This document shows, one piece after another, positions 1 through 6,627 of a DNA stretch of 20,744 nt. The notes under the pieces are model-generated. The model did no database searches. It saw nothing but the letters and a program-made list of their open reading frames with translations, and had not been told where the DNA came from. How positions within the stretch are numbered: the stretch's first letter is position 1; the number at the start of each line of letters is the position of its first letter. This DNA comes from Euryarchaeota archaeon UBA558. GTDB taxonomy: Archaea > Thermoplasmatota > Poseidoniia > Poseidoniales > Thalassarchaeaceae. Position numbers and translations under genes: made by a program. Where the stretch lies: contig DAZE01000007.1 in the NCBI GenBank assembly GCA_002507175.1, positions 21,917 through 42,660 of the forward strand, read 5' to 3'.

Positions 1-188
1 GCTCTATTCATCGATAATCCAGTTGAAGGAGTATTCTTTCCAGATAGTCCCGCCCCGTATTCGATATTGTTCCAACCTCTAACCTTCTCAAGGTCTCTTA
101 GGCTCCATATTCCGCCCTCGTCAGTGACAAAAAGGGACAGATCGAGGCTTTCATTCGTTAGACCAACTTCTTCTCCGGGCATGAACAT
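1..188 (-). CDS. Unrecognised protein, N-terminal part (runs off window)
   Basis: The minus strand is open from an ATG at 188 to the window edge, giving 62 codons that begin MFMPGEEVGLTNESLDLSLF. An in-frame TGA lies five codons upstream of the ATG, so the start must be here or at the second ATG two codons in (182). AGGT lies a few bases upstream (about 199-196), a weak Shine-Dalgarno. The gene is divergent from the zinc-ribbon gene at 289, with about 100 bases between. No signal peptide, membrane segment or recognisable motif appears in the visible part. I do not recognise the family. Codon use and the open frame support a real gene, but the function cannot be given. Confidence 0.6.
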   Translation of the reverse strand, partial: MFMPGEEVGLTNESLDLSLFVTDEGGIWSLRDLEKVRGWNNIEYGAGLSGKNTPSTGLSMNR

Positions 189-245
189 TCGTGTTGGACC
201 TACTCAATATGGTTGTCGATGAATGAGACACGTTATCGGTCAAGC

Positions 246-252
246 ATAAAAA
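246..252 (+). promoter_or_regulatory. Probable TATA box for the zinc-ribbon/aEF-1beta operon
   Basis: The A/T run ATAAAAA lies about 40 bases upstream of the ATG at 289. That would place transcription start near 273-276, just ahead of the Shine-Dalgarno AGGTGGT (277-283). Read on the other strand (TTTTTAT) the same run could also serve the divergent gene at 188. Called from position and composition only. Confidence 0.45.
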
Positions 253-288
253 GGGGAGATCACTCGGAAGTGCATCAGGTGGTCCACA

Positions 289-456
289 ATGGCTAAGAGA
301 GCAACAATTTGCAGCTCATCGGGAATACCATTGGTTGAACCCAAATCCACATCTTTCCCTTGCCCCCTTTGTGGAGAGCCCATAGGGCGCAGTGAGAGGT
401 GTAGGGACCAAGGCGTTCAATATCGATGCCCAAATTGCTCATTTGAGGGCCCTTGA
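289..456 (+). CDS. Small archaeal zinc-ribbon protein (HVO_2753-like)
   Basis: This 55-aa protein ends RCPNCSFEGP and contains CPLCGEPI, the signature of the short archaeal zinc-finger family (DUF1610-like, thought to bind RNA) often found beside aEF-1beta. Family members usually have four CxxC knuckles forming two zinc sites. Here knuckles two (Cys25, Cys28) and four (Cys47, Cys50) are intact. Knuckles one (Cys8, Ser11) and three (Ser35, Cys38) have each lost a cysteine to serine, so one zinc site is probably degenerate. The ATG is preceded by AGGTGGT with 5 bases spacing, a strong ribosome binding site. The aEF-1beta ATG follows 18 bases after the stop, so the two are probably co-transcribed. 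It is too short for most gene finders. Family assignment is confident; cellular role is not. Confidence 0.85.
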   Translation: MAKRATICSSSGIPLVEPKSTSFPCPLCGEPIGRSERCRDQGVQYRCPNCSFEGP

Positions 457-463
457 CCGCTAC

Positions 464-470
464 AGGTGAT
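464..470 (+). promoter_or_regulatory. Shine-Dalgarno AGGTGAT that fixes the aEF-1beta start
   Basis: AGGTGAT is an exact complement of the archaeal 16S 3' end and stands 4 bases before the ATG at 475. A GTG inside it (466) is in frame and could be mistaken for the start codon. Family N-termini and the spacing both favour the ATG. Confidence 0.8.
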
Positions 471-474
471 TTCG

Positions 475-741
475 ATGGGACAAGTAGTTGTAAAATACAA
501 GATCACGCTAGATCAACCGGAAGATGAGAAACCAGATTACGAGGGGATAGCGGGGAAAATAGCGAATATGAAAGAAGTTCAGAACGTCTCAATAAAACCT
601 CTTGCTTTTGGGATGATGTTCATCGAGGTTGACGTGGTATTGGGGGAAGGTGAGGGAATAGTTGACGGTTTTGAAAACAATGTCCGTGATGTAGATCCGC
701 TAGTCTCTCAAATTGAAGCACTGGAAATGGGCAGACTTTGA
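475..741 (+). CDS. ef1b: Translation elongation factor 1-beta (aEF-1beta)
   Basis: aEF-1beta is the guanine-nucleotide exchange factor that recycles aEF-1A from GDP to GTP form during translation. The 88-aa product has the usual family length and begins MGQVVVKYKITLDQPED, matching the family pattern of a short beta strand after MG and a Lys-x-x-Pro-like turn. Near the middle it has the strand-rich IKPLAFGMMFIEVDVV, corresponding to the family's IAFGLKAL-type strand, and it ends EALEMGRL, close to the usual D-V-x-R-x-x C-terminus. One ferredoxin-like domain fills the protein. The start is set by the AGGTGAT just upstream. It is the second gene after the zinc ribbon, and its stop is 1 base from the end of truD on the other strand. 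Confidence 0.93.
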   Translation: MGQVVVKYKITLDQPEDEKPDYEGIAGKIANMKEVQNVSIKPLAFGMMFIEVDVVLGEGEGIVDGFENNVRDVDPLVSQIEALEMGRL

Positions 742-742
742 G

Positions 743-2140
743 TCAGTAATGGTCCAAGGGGGACCGCATAAATTCTCGCATCATAACAGTTGCATAACTT
801 CCAGGCGGCAGTAAGAACCGGAACCTTAGAGATGCTCCTTCGGGGTGCCACCTGTCTCCCTCCCTTGGGCCTTCTTCCCATCGTGCCGAAAGCTCGGAAG
901 GTGCAGGCGGGGCCTCCTCGACGGAGAAATCATAGAATGGAACTGCCAACGCACGACGAGTCCCGTTGGTAGAGAGCCTAGGTATCTCGGGAACGTGCCA
1001 GTCAACATTTTCAAGATTAGCTGATTTGATACCCTGTTCTTCGAATTTACCAGCATCGCCGCCGGCAAATGTGGCATCTGTTCCGGGGAGCGGCCCAGTG
1101 ACGGCTATCCTTCCCTTGAGGGCGTTCTTTATGCACCGAGCAAGATTCCATTTCCCGACGATTGTGGATTTTCCGGTATCAAGTCTACCGTTCTCGGAAA
1201 TTGGAGCGACTATGTCGCCGATTGATGGGCGAGTTATCTCCATGCCTCCAGCTAACCTTGCCCTCATTGTGTGGTTGAATGCCAGTGATTGCAACGAGTG
1301 GACCATCAGAATTTGGAGCGATTGGGGCAATGATTTGAACGCACTTAGGTAGTCATCAGGATTCCTTTCCAGCCTTTCGAGCATTGACCTTTCGAAGCCA
1401 AGATGCTTGGGTATAATCTTCAGGCATGCAGAGGCATCCTTTGTATCTCTCCACAACTTCCTGAACTCTTCTACATCCGCCCTATTCTCCATCCCTTTCA
1501 TGCCTATGTATGCGGACACAGCGTTTTCGAAATCAGATTCGACGACACCCCTCCCTACTTCTGGAGTCACGGGCCGTGTAGAGCCGAACCTCTGGGGGCC
1601 GATCCAATTCGGAAATGCATCGATTCCAAGAAGATCGTTCATGGATTCTCTGATCGATAGCACCCTCGACATTGCCTCTTTACTTTCAAGTGGATTACCA
1701 TTTTCATCCACGCACCCTCTGACTGTGATGGTGAATCTGTTTCCATCGTGGTTACCCATGCCCACTTTTTGATGGGTCCTCCCGAGGATCTCGATTTCTG
1801 TGTCTGGGATGTCAATCTCTTCAATTACTTTTGACTTGGCATCCACGACCATTAATTGTGTTGTTACGGCGCGCTTGTCCTTCAGTCCAGAAGAAAAAAT
1901 GCGGTTCCTAGAAATCTTGCATGCGGATGCGAGCCTTCCAATGAAGCGATTCGTCTCCCAGTCCCTAAGAGTGACTCTGATCACTGTGAACCTTCCCTTT
2001 GGATCCAATGATGGTGTTCGGGCTTGTTCCTTCACACGAAAGTCATCAACTCGGGTCTTTAGGATGCCTCCGATGCCCTCCCCTTGTACGCAAAAATAGT
2101 CCAAGCCGAGGCGCGCCTCGACCTCTTTTCGGTCGATCAC
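743..2140 (-). CDS. truD: tRNA pseudouridine(13) synthase TruD
   Basis: TruD converts uridine 13 of tRNA (and related sites) to pseudouridine. The protein (465 aa from the GTG chosen) has the family catalytic motif GLKDKRAVTTQ at about residues 85-95, with the nucleophilic aspartate at about 88. Further on are NRFTITVRG and FPNWIGPQRFGSTRP, the conserved TruD segments that shape the active site, and a TRUD insertion domain in the middle. The length fits archaeal TruD, which is longer than the bacterial form. A GTG at 2149 is in frame but lies inside GGTGAT, an SD sequence 4 bases ahead of the GTG at 2140; I therefore start at 2140. The gene follows rpoL closely and is probably co-transcribed with it. 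It converges on aEF-1beta. Confidence 0.93.
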   Translation of the reverse strand: MIDRKEVEARLGLDYFCVQGEGIGGILKTRVDDFRVKEQARTPSLDPKGRFTVIRVTLRDWETNRFIGRLASACKISRNRIFSSGLKDKRAVTTQLMVVDAKSKVIEEIDIPDTEIEILGRTHQKVGMGNHDGNRFTITVRGCVDENGNPLESKEAMSRVLSIRESMNDLLGIDAFPNWIGPQRFGSTRPVTPEVGRGVVESDFENAVSAYIGMKGMENRADVEEFRKLWRDTKDASACLKIIPKHLGFERSMLERLERNPDDYLSAFKSLPQSLQILMVHSLQSLAFNHTMRARLAGGMEITRPSIGDIVAPISENGRLDTGKSTIVGKWNLARCIKNALKGRIAVTGPLPGTDATFAGGDAGKFEEQGIKSANLENVDWHVPEIPRLSTNGTRRALAVPFYDFSVEEAPPAPSELSARWEEGPREGDRWHPEGASLRFRFLLPPGSYATVMMREFMRSPLDHY

Positions 2141-2144
2141 ACTT

Positions 2145-2150
2145 ATCACC
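2145..2150 (-). promoter_or_regulatory. Shine-Dalgarno GGTGAT of truD
   Basis: GGTGAT on the minus strand precedes the GTG start at 2140 by 4 bases, the same sequence and spacing as at aEF-1beta. It contains an in-frame GTG that would otherwise be chosen as the start. Confidence 0.7.
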
Positions 2151-2156
2151 GGCGGA

Positions 2157-2414
2157 TTAAATCTTCAGATTTGAGAAGTCGTCAACTATTGACCTACATA
2201 GATCAGATATCAATTTTGATGCGTTTTTTCCATCTTTAACCCTTAGATACAGCTCGGGGTCATCAAGATCTGGATGCCCTGTGAAGAAATTCGCATATTC
2301 TACATCAGGATGATCATTCAGTCGGGAGCGGAACATCTGAAGAGTTGAGTTGCCTTCTCCCTCTATTCGGAGCTTAAGTTCTTTACCGTCGTTTGCCAGA
2401 AGTCTAACGGGCAT
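2157..2414 (-). CDS. rpoL: DNA-directed RNA polymerase subunit L (Rpo11)
   Basis: Rpo11/L pairs with Rpo3/D to form the assembly platform of archaeal RNA polymerase, equivalent to eukaryotic Rpb11 and the bacterial alpha dimer. The product shows the family layout: KELKLRIEGEGNSTLQMFRS (first strand and helix of the dimerisation domain), then VEYANFFTGHPDLDDPELYL with the conserved H-P and P-x-x-Y, then a C-terminal helix. The start used here (ATG at 2414, MPVRLLANDG) gives 85 aa and matches family N-termini. The frame extends upstream to 2456 but adds a charged segment not typical of the family. GGTG lies upstream of the ATG, and a TATA-like GTATCAAAA lies about 27 bases upstream. It is the first gene of rpoL-truD and is divergent from the transporter at 2520. 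Confidence 0.9.
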   Translation of the reverse strand: MPVRLLANDGKELKLRIEGEGNSTLQMFRSRLNDHPDVEYANFFTGHPDLDDPELYLRVKDGKNASKLISDLCRSIVDDFSNLKI

Positions 2415-2436
2415 GCCCCACCGTCTTGCATCTCCG

Positions 2437-2446
2437 TTTTGATACC
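2437..2446 (-). promoter_or_regulatory. Possible TATA element of rpoL
   Basis: GGTATCAAAA on the minus strand is centred about 27 bases before the rpoL ATG at 2414, so the transcript would have almost no leader. Called from spacing alone. Confidence 0.3.
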
Positions 2447-2490
2447 TTCTCTTCAAAACTGCTCAAGGTGCAGCCTCAACGGCAGCCGGG

Positions 2491-2496
2491 ATTATA
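2491..2496 (+). promoter_or_regulatory. Possible TATA element of the transporter gene
   Basis: ATTATA is centred about 26 bases upstream of the ATG at 2520, consistent with a leaderless or near-leaderless message for the HAE3 transporter. It supports 2520 over the upstream in-frame ATG at 2439. Confidence 0.35.
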
Positions 2497-2519
2497 CCTC
2501 ATGCGGTTTTAGGGGCATC

Positions 2520-5072
2520 ATGCGAGAGCAAGTCAACGAGACAAATCGCTTGGCTACACTCCTAGACAAACACGCCCTTGCTATCTTGTTAGGATCTATA
2601 TTCGTCACTCTGATCATGGTTTCTCAATTGGTCCCATTCCCAGAATTTTCGACTGAGGTATCTGACTTCGCACCCCCGAATGAATCTGAAAGGCAAATAG
2701 AAGCTATCGAATTGGATTTCCCTCCCCAAGCCTCTAGAATCTACGTCAATGTGAAATCTAGTGATCAAGCTGGAAACCCCCTGTCGTTATCCTTGATCCA
2801 AGACATGTACAATGAGTCGCTGGCAGTACAATCAATGGCGGAGGAACGGGGCGTGACTATATTGGCCCAGATAAATGTGGCATTGGCCGTTGACACAATA
2901 ATCAGTGAGCGTGACCCGAGCAAGAATCTGATGAGCATGTCTTCATGGAGCGAGGTAATTGACGCTGTCGAGGAGGGAGAAGATTGCACGAGCCTTGCAG
3001 GGGAGACATCAATCACCGCTGCAGCTGGTTTTGCGGCGGAGGCCTTGGTGAGCAGTGACCTGAAGTTCGACGGTCTCTGCGACTATTTGGATGGTGTAAA
3101 CAATGCAGATCCAACACCCAGCGCATATTCAACAATGTGGATCATCGAGGTCTCGGCACAAGACTCCAAGGAGACATTGATGCCTTTCTCATTAGAGCTG
3201 AGAGAATATCTCTCTGATGGGGGCTCCGTTAGAGCAAACGGCCTTTCTTACTCGGTGGTCTCTGAAGAACTCGTTAGCCAGGACATAAATGACGGGACTT
3301 TATCCAATTTCACCAGCCTTTTGGCTATTTCACTCTTGGTGATAGTAGGCATACTCGCCCTTGCTTTCAGATCTCCCGTTATGGTTTCAGCACCCTTAGT
3401 AGCCCTCACAGCCGCTTTGTCATGGACATACGGTCTCGTTGCTATTGGAGGATCTGAGTTCACAGTTTTGGACATAGCTGTAGCACCTGTAATCCTTGGA
3501 CTTGGGATAGATTATGGCATACATATGCAGAAGGGATACGAGAGGAACCTATCACAAGGCATGAGGCCCTCCCTTGCTTGGGCCGAATCTTTTGATGGGT
3601 TGAGATTAGCACTCACGTTGTCAGTAATTACCACTGTCACAGCATTCTTGTCGAATGCTTTGTCCCCAATCGATCCCCTCAGAGCATTTGGAACCACGCT
3701 CGCAATAGGGGTCGTGTGTGCCTTTTTGGCTACGACCATCACAGTTGGTGCGATCCATGTTGTTTTCGAGAGGTCTACTGGGAAGTCGATACGAAATGTT
3801 GACAATTCAACCAAGATAGTCAGAAAGACATCTGCCTTCATGGACCGAGGGCTAGCTAAGGTAATGACCATAGTCGCCATTCTGACTTTATCATCTGCCC
3901 TCATATCAGTGGGTAGGTTGGAGACTAGTTTCGAATTAACCGATTTCTTGGACGAGGAGATGGAATCTATGGAGGCCAGGGATGAGATATATGACAACTA
4001 CGATGTGGAATTTGTCAAGACAGCGATCATACTGATCGACTTCAATGATCAGGAAACAATCCCGGATGATAAGACAATCATGCAATCCATGCTCGGGTTG
4101 CACAGTAGGCTGGTGTTGGATGAGAACGTAATCAGGCCTCAAAATACGGAAAATAGCCGACCTCAGTACGAGGGAATCTACACAGTATTGCGGGACAAGC
4201 TCGAGATAACACCGGAGTGGGGCTCCGATTATGGAATCGAACTCTTCGACGGGCAAGTCGGCCTTTCCTCGAATCACCAAGAGGGGGACTTGACAGCAGC
4301 GTTGTCTCTTTTGTCGGAGGACTTGACGTTGGGGGACCCTCTTAGAGGGCACACCTGGGCAGATAGAATCTCGAGGGTGGTCGCATTTGATGATTCCACC
4401 GGAACTATAATCCACCTCATGATCGATGTCAGCGTAACAGCGGAGTCCAGCGAGGACACTGACTCAATTGCTGATGGTTTCCAAGAACACGCTAGTTGGC
4501 TTGAGTCAGATGGCAAATGCGGTTGTATCACCTACCTTACTGGAGAAATAATTGTCATCGAATCCGTTTTGGACGGACTTTTCGTCTCACAACTGGAATC
4601 CACAATCTTGAGCCTCATTGCCTCTTTCTTCGTTCTAATGGCATTGACTAGGAGATTTAGCACATCTGCGGTAATCATTCTGCCCGTCGCACTGGCTGGG
4701 ATTTGGGTTGTCGGTACGATGGCCTTAGTCGGACTCAACTGGAACGTGCTCACTGTTATGATTACTGCTCTGACGATAGGGCTAGGGATTGATTACTCTA
4801 TTCACATGTGGCGTAGGTTTGAGGATGAGTTGGATAACGGCGCTGATCGCGTTCATGCTATGTCCAATACCTACGAGATTACTGGGGCAGCACTCATGAT
4901 GTCTGCCTTCACAACCGCATCTGGTTTCTTGGTTTTGCTGTTGTCCCCGGTTCCAGTGATACAAGACTTTGGTTTCGTAAGTGCTGCTTCGGTGGCCCTT
5001 TCACTGATCCTGGCATTGTTTGTGTTGCCCGCTTTATTACTTTCAGAGGCCAAAGCAAGAGGCATCAGGTAA
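2520..5072 (+). CDS. RND-superfamily exporter, HAE3/MMPL type
   Basis: This 850-aa membrane protein has the duplicated architecture of RND transporters. In each half one membrane helix is followed by a large extracytoplasmic domain (about 40-260 and 465-690) and then five helices. The equivalent motif occurs in both halves: GLGIDYGIHM with Asp near 331 and GLGIDYSIHM with Asp near 758. This G-x-G-x-D-Y signature marks the proton-relay helix of the MMPL/HAE3 (hopanoid, mycolate, archaeal HAE3) transporters. Such proteins use the proton gradient to export hydrophobic molecules or lipids; the substrate here is unknown. The frame opens at 2439, but the ATG at 2520 puts a short charged N-terminus before the first helix. 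No adaptor or outer-membrane partner is nearby, as expected in an archaeon. It is followed after about 60 bases by the HEAT-repeat gene. Confidence 0.9.
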   Translation: MREQVNETNRLATLLDKHALAILLGSIFVTLIMVSQLVPFPEFSTEVSDFAPPNESERQIEAIELDFPPQASRIYVNVKSSDQAGNPLSLSLIQDMYNESLAVQSMAEERGVTILAQINVALAVDTIISERDPSKNLMSMSSWSEVIDAVEEGEDCTSLAGETSITAAAGFAAEALVSSDLKFDGLCDYLDGVNNADPTPSAYSTMWIIEVSAQDSKETLMPFSLELREYLSDGGSVRANGLSYSVVSEELVSQDINDGTLSNFTSLLAISLLVIVGILALAFRSPVMVSAPLVALTAALSWTYGLVAIGGSEFTVLDIAVAPVILGLGIDYGIHMQKGYERNLSQGMRPSLAWAESFDGLRLALTLSVITTVTAFLSNALSPIDPLRAFGTTLAIGVVCAFLATTITVGAIHVVFERSTGKSIRNVDNSTKIVRKTSAFMDRGLAKVMTIVAILTLSSALISVGRLETSFELTDFLDEEMESMEARDEIYDNYDVEFVKTAIILIDFNDQETIPDDKTIMQSMLGLHSRLVLDENVIRPQNTENSRPQYEGIYTVLRDKLEITPEWGSDYGIELFDGQVGLSSNHQEGDLTAALSLLSEDLTLGDPLRGHTWADRISRVVAFDDSTGTIIHLMIDVSVTAESSEDTDSIADGFQEHASWLESDGKCGCITYLTGEIIVIESVLDGLFVSQLESTILSLIASFFVLMALTRRFSTSAVIILPVALAGIWVVGTMALVGLNWNVLTVMITALTIGLGIDYSIHMWRRFEDELDNGADRVHAMSNTYEITGAALMMSAFTTASGFLVLLLSPVPVIQDFGFVSAASVALSLILALFVLPALLLSEAKARGIR

Positions 5073-5131
5073 TATGATTAGGCAGACAAAACGCCGTTGG
5101 GTTTGAATTCTCCCGGCATCTCAGCGCCGCC

Positions 5132-6337
5132 GTGTCAAGGTACGTCGCCCGCGATCCTCGGACAGGTTTGCCCCTGTCAAGGTCTAGGGCGAGTAGGGGG
5201 GGGAACCTCGGCCCACTTACCCCTGAGCTAGGAAAATGGGCAGTTTTACCACTGGAAATGATCATTCCACTCGCAACTTCGGAGATTAAAGCAGTAGAGA
5301 TCCCACTCGGAGAAGGGGGTGGTTTTGCTACCAGACAAGATGCGATAGTAGCTTTGCACAGGGTAAGGGAAGAGGAACTAGGCCCCGCACACGATGCAAT
5401 TTCTGAGGCCATTGATGAGGACGATCCAAGGCTGCGGATTTCTGCAATACTCGGCCTACCCAGGATGATGCTCCGAAGGTCAGAGAATCTGATGTATCAA
5501 TTGGTTGTCAGGTTGGATGACCCAGATCCGACTGTTTCGGACTTAGCTTGGGAAACCCTCGAGAGAATAGCACCTATCTTCCCCTCTTCCTCAGAATTGG
5601 ATATGGAAGCACTACTGAGAAAAACGTCAATGAAACAAAGAGATCGTGCTTTTAAGGTCCTAAAAGCCATATCAAAAGAATGGGTGGAGGCAGGATGTCA
5701 ACACATCGAGTCTTTGTTGAAGGATGAGGACGTAGATCTGAGAAGAAGATCGGCAAAATTACTCAAGGTAATTACTGAGCGCGGGGGGGCTGTTGGATGG
5801 GATTTGATTGCATGGGCGCTGGAGGACAGAGATGCTGCAGTGAGGTCCTCCGGGGCAGACTGCCTCTCAAAACTAGCCTCAACAGAGCCAAGGATCGCCG
5901 TGATATTGGTAGAGGCGTCGCTAGGTGAAAGAGACACTTCTGTCAGAATGAAAATTTTGAGAGCGATAAAATCCTTGGACATGCAAAACCCAAGAGTCGC
6001 TCGATTAATCATCGATGGTGCGGGTGACAGCGATGTGAGGTTGAGAAAAGCCTGCATCTCTCAACTCTCAGCAGTGCTGACTGGAGCATCTCTGAGGGAG
6101 GCAGCCGGAGAACTTGCTAGAACCGAGACCGATCCAGATCTCAAGAGGCAATTAATGGCCCTAGCCTTCGACCCTGAAATGGAGGGAACTGAAGAAGAAA
6201 AGAATAGATTCCTCGCAGAACTGGACCCGGTGGAGGACGAAAACGAGCAGCCTCAATTGGAGATATCTGGAAACTCTCCTCAGCGAGAAGGTCATAAACA
6301 AGAGCAAGGTCGGCAGGTCGACGAGGAATTGCGATGA
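5132..6337 (+). CDS. HEAT-repeat protein
   Basis: The product (401 aa from the GTG at 5132) is mostly tandem helical repeats from about residue 60 to 345. Each has the HEAT/PBS-lyase-like pattern of D-x-(D/S)-V-R-x-x-A/S followed by a leucine-rich helix, for example DEDVDLRRRSAKLLKVI, LEDRDAAVRSSGADCLSKL and GDSDVRLRKACISQLSAVL. Such solenoids act as protein scaffolds. The C-terminus (about 350-401) is acidic and disordered (TEEEKNRF, DPVEDENEQPQ). No signal peptide or membrane helix is seen, so it is probably cytosolic. The start is uncertain: no clear ribosome site precedes the GTG, and an ATG at 5258 is an alternative. Its TGA overlaps the ATG of the next gene (ATGA), which implies translational coupling with the 94-aa protein and probably with the helicase. 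Confidence 0.8.
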   Translation: MSRYVARDPRTGLPLSRSRASRGGNLGPLTPELGKWAVLPLEMIIPLATSEIKAVEIPLGEGGGFATRQDAIVALHRVREEELGPAHDAISEAIDEDDPRLRISAILGLPRMMLRRSENLMYQLVVRLDDPDPTVSDLAWETLERIAPIFPSSSELDMEALLRKTSMKQRDRAFKVLKAISKEWVEAGCQHIESLLKDEDVDLRRRSAKLLKVITERGGAVGWDLIAWALEDRDAAVRSSGADCLSKLASTEPRIAVILVEASLGERDTSVRMKILRAIKSLDMQNPRVARLIIDGAGDSDVRLRKACISQLSAVLTGASLREAAGELARTETDPDLKRQLMALAFDPEMEGTEEEKNRFLAELDPVEDENEQPQLEISGNSPQREGHKQEQGRQVDEELR

Positions 6338-6618
6338 GTGAGGCTGTCAACGAGAAAGAAGCTCAATTTGAGCGACTTTGGGCCGGGGAGACACCCAAGG
6401 GGGTTAACCGTACCAAGGCATTGAAATTTAGGCAGTACATGAAACAACACGTCCTTCAAAAATACCACAAGAGGAGGAAGGAGCAATTTGCCAGTGCTGA
6501 TAAGGGACATTACAACCATAGCTTTACCAGCAAACATATGTTCCTAACCAAGGAAAATTGTAGGAAATACTGGATGGGAGAGTTGCAACAAGAAATCAAG
6601 GACTCGGAGAGCTTCTGA
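6334..6618 (+). CDS. Conserved-looking small basic protein, function unknown
   Basis: This 94-aa protein starts at an ATG overlapping the stop of the HEAT gene, with GAGG about 8 bases upstream inside that gene. The helicase ATG follows 9 bases after its stop. It is rich in Lys, His and aromatic residues in the middle (KFRQYMKQHVLQKYHKRRKE and HYNHSFTSKHMF), with predicted helices at both ends and an acidic tail. It has no membrane segment, signal peptide or cysteine zinc site (a single Cys near 77). The basic middle would suit nucleic-acid or ribosome contact, but that is inference. I do not recognise the family. Its tight placement between a scaffold protein and an RNA helicase is the best functional clue. 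Confidence 0.8.
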   Translation: MSEAVNEKEAQFERLWAGETPKGVNRTKALKFRQYMKQHVLQKYHKRRKEQFASADKGHYNHSFTSKHMFLTKENCRKYWMGELQQEIKDSESF

Positions 6619-6627
6619 GGCCTTGCC

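Noticed and set aside
466..474. GTG at 466 as the aEF-1beta start
   Set aside because: It lies inside a perfect Shine-Dalgarno AGGTGAT, and homologues begin at the ATG of MGQVVVKY.
826..2099. Several ORFs of 60-128 codons on the plus strand and in another minus frame inside truD
   Set aside because: They shadow a strongly supported truD gene, have no family features and no ribosome sites.
3248..5065. Minus-strand ORFs up to 161 codons inside the transporter gene
   Set aside because: Antisense shadows of a conserved membrane protein whose codon pattern fits the plus strand.
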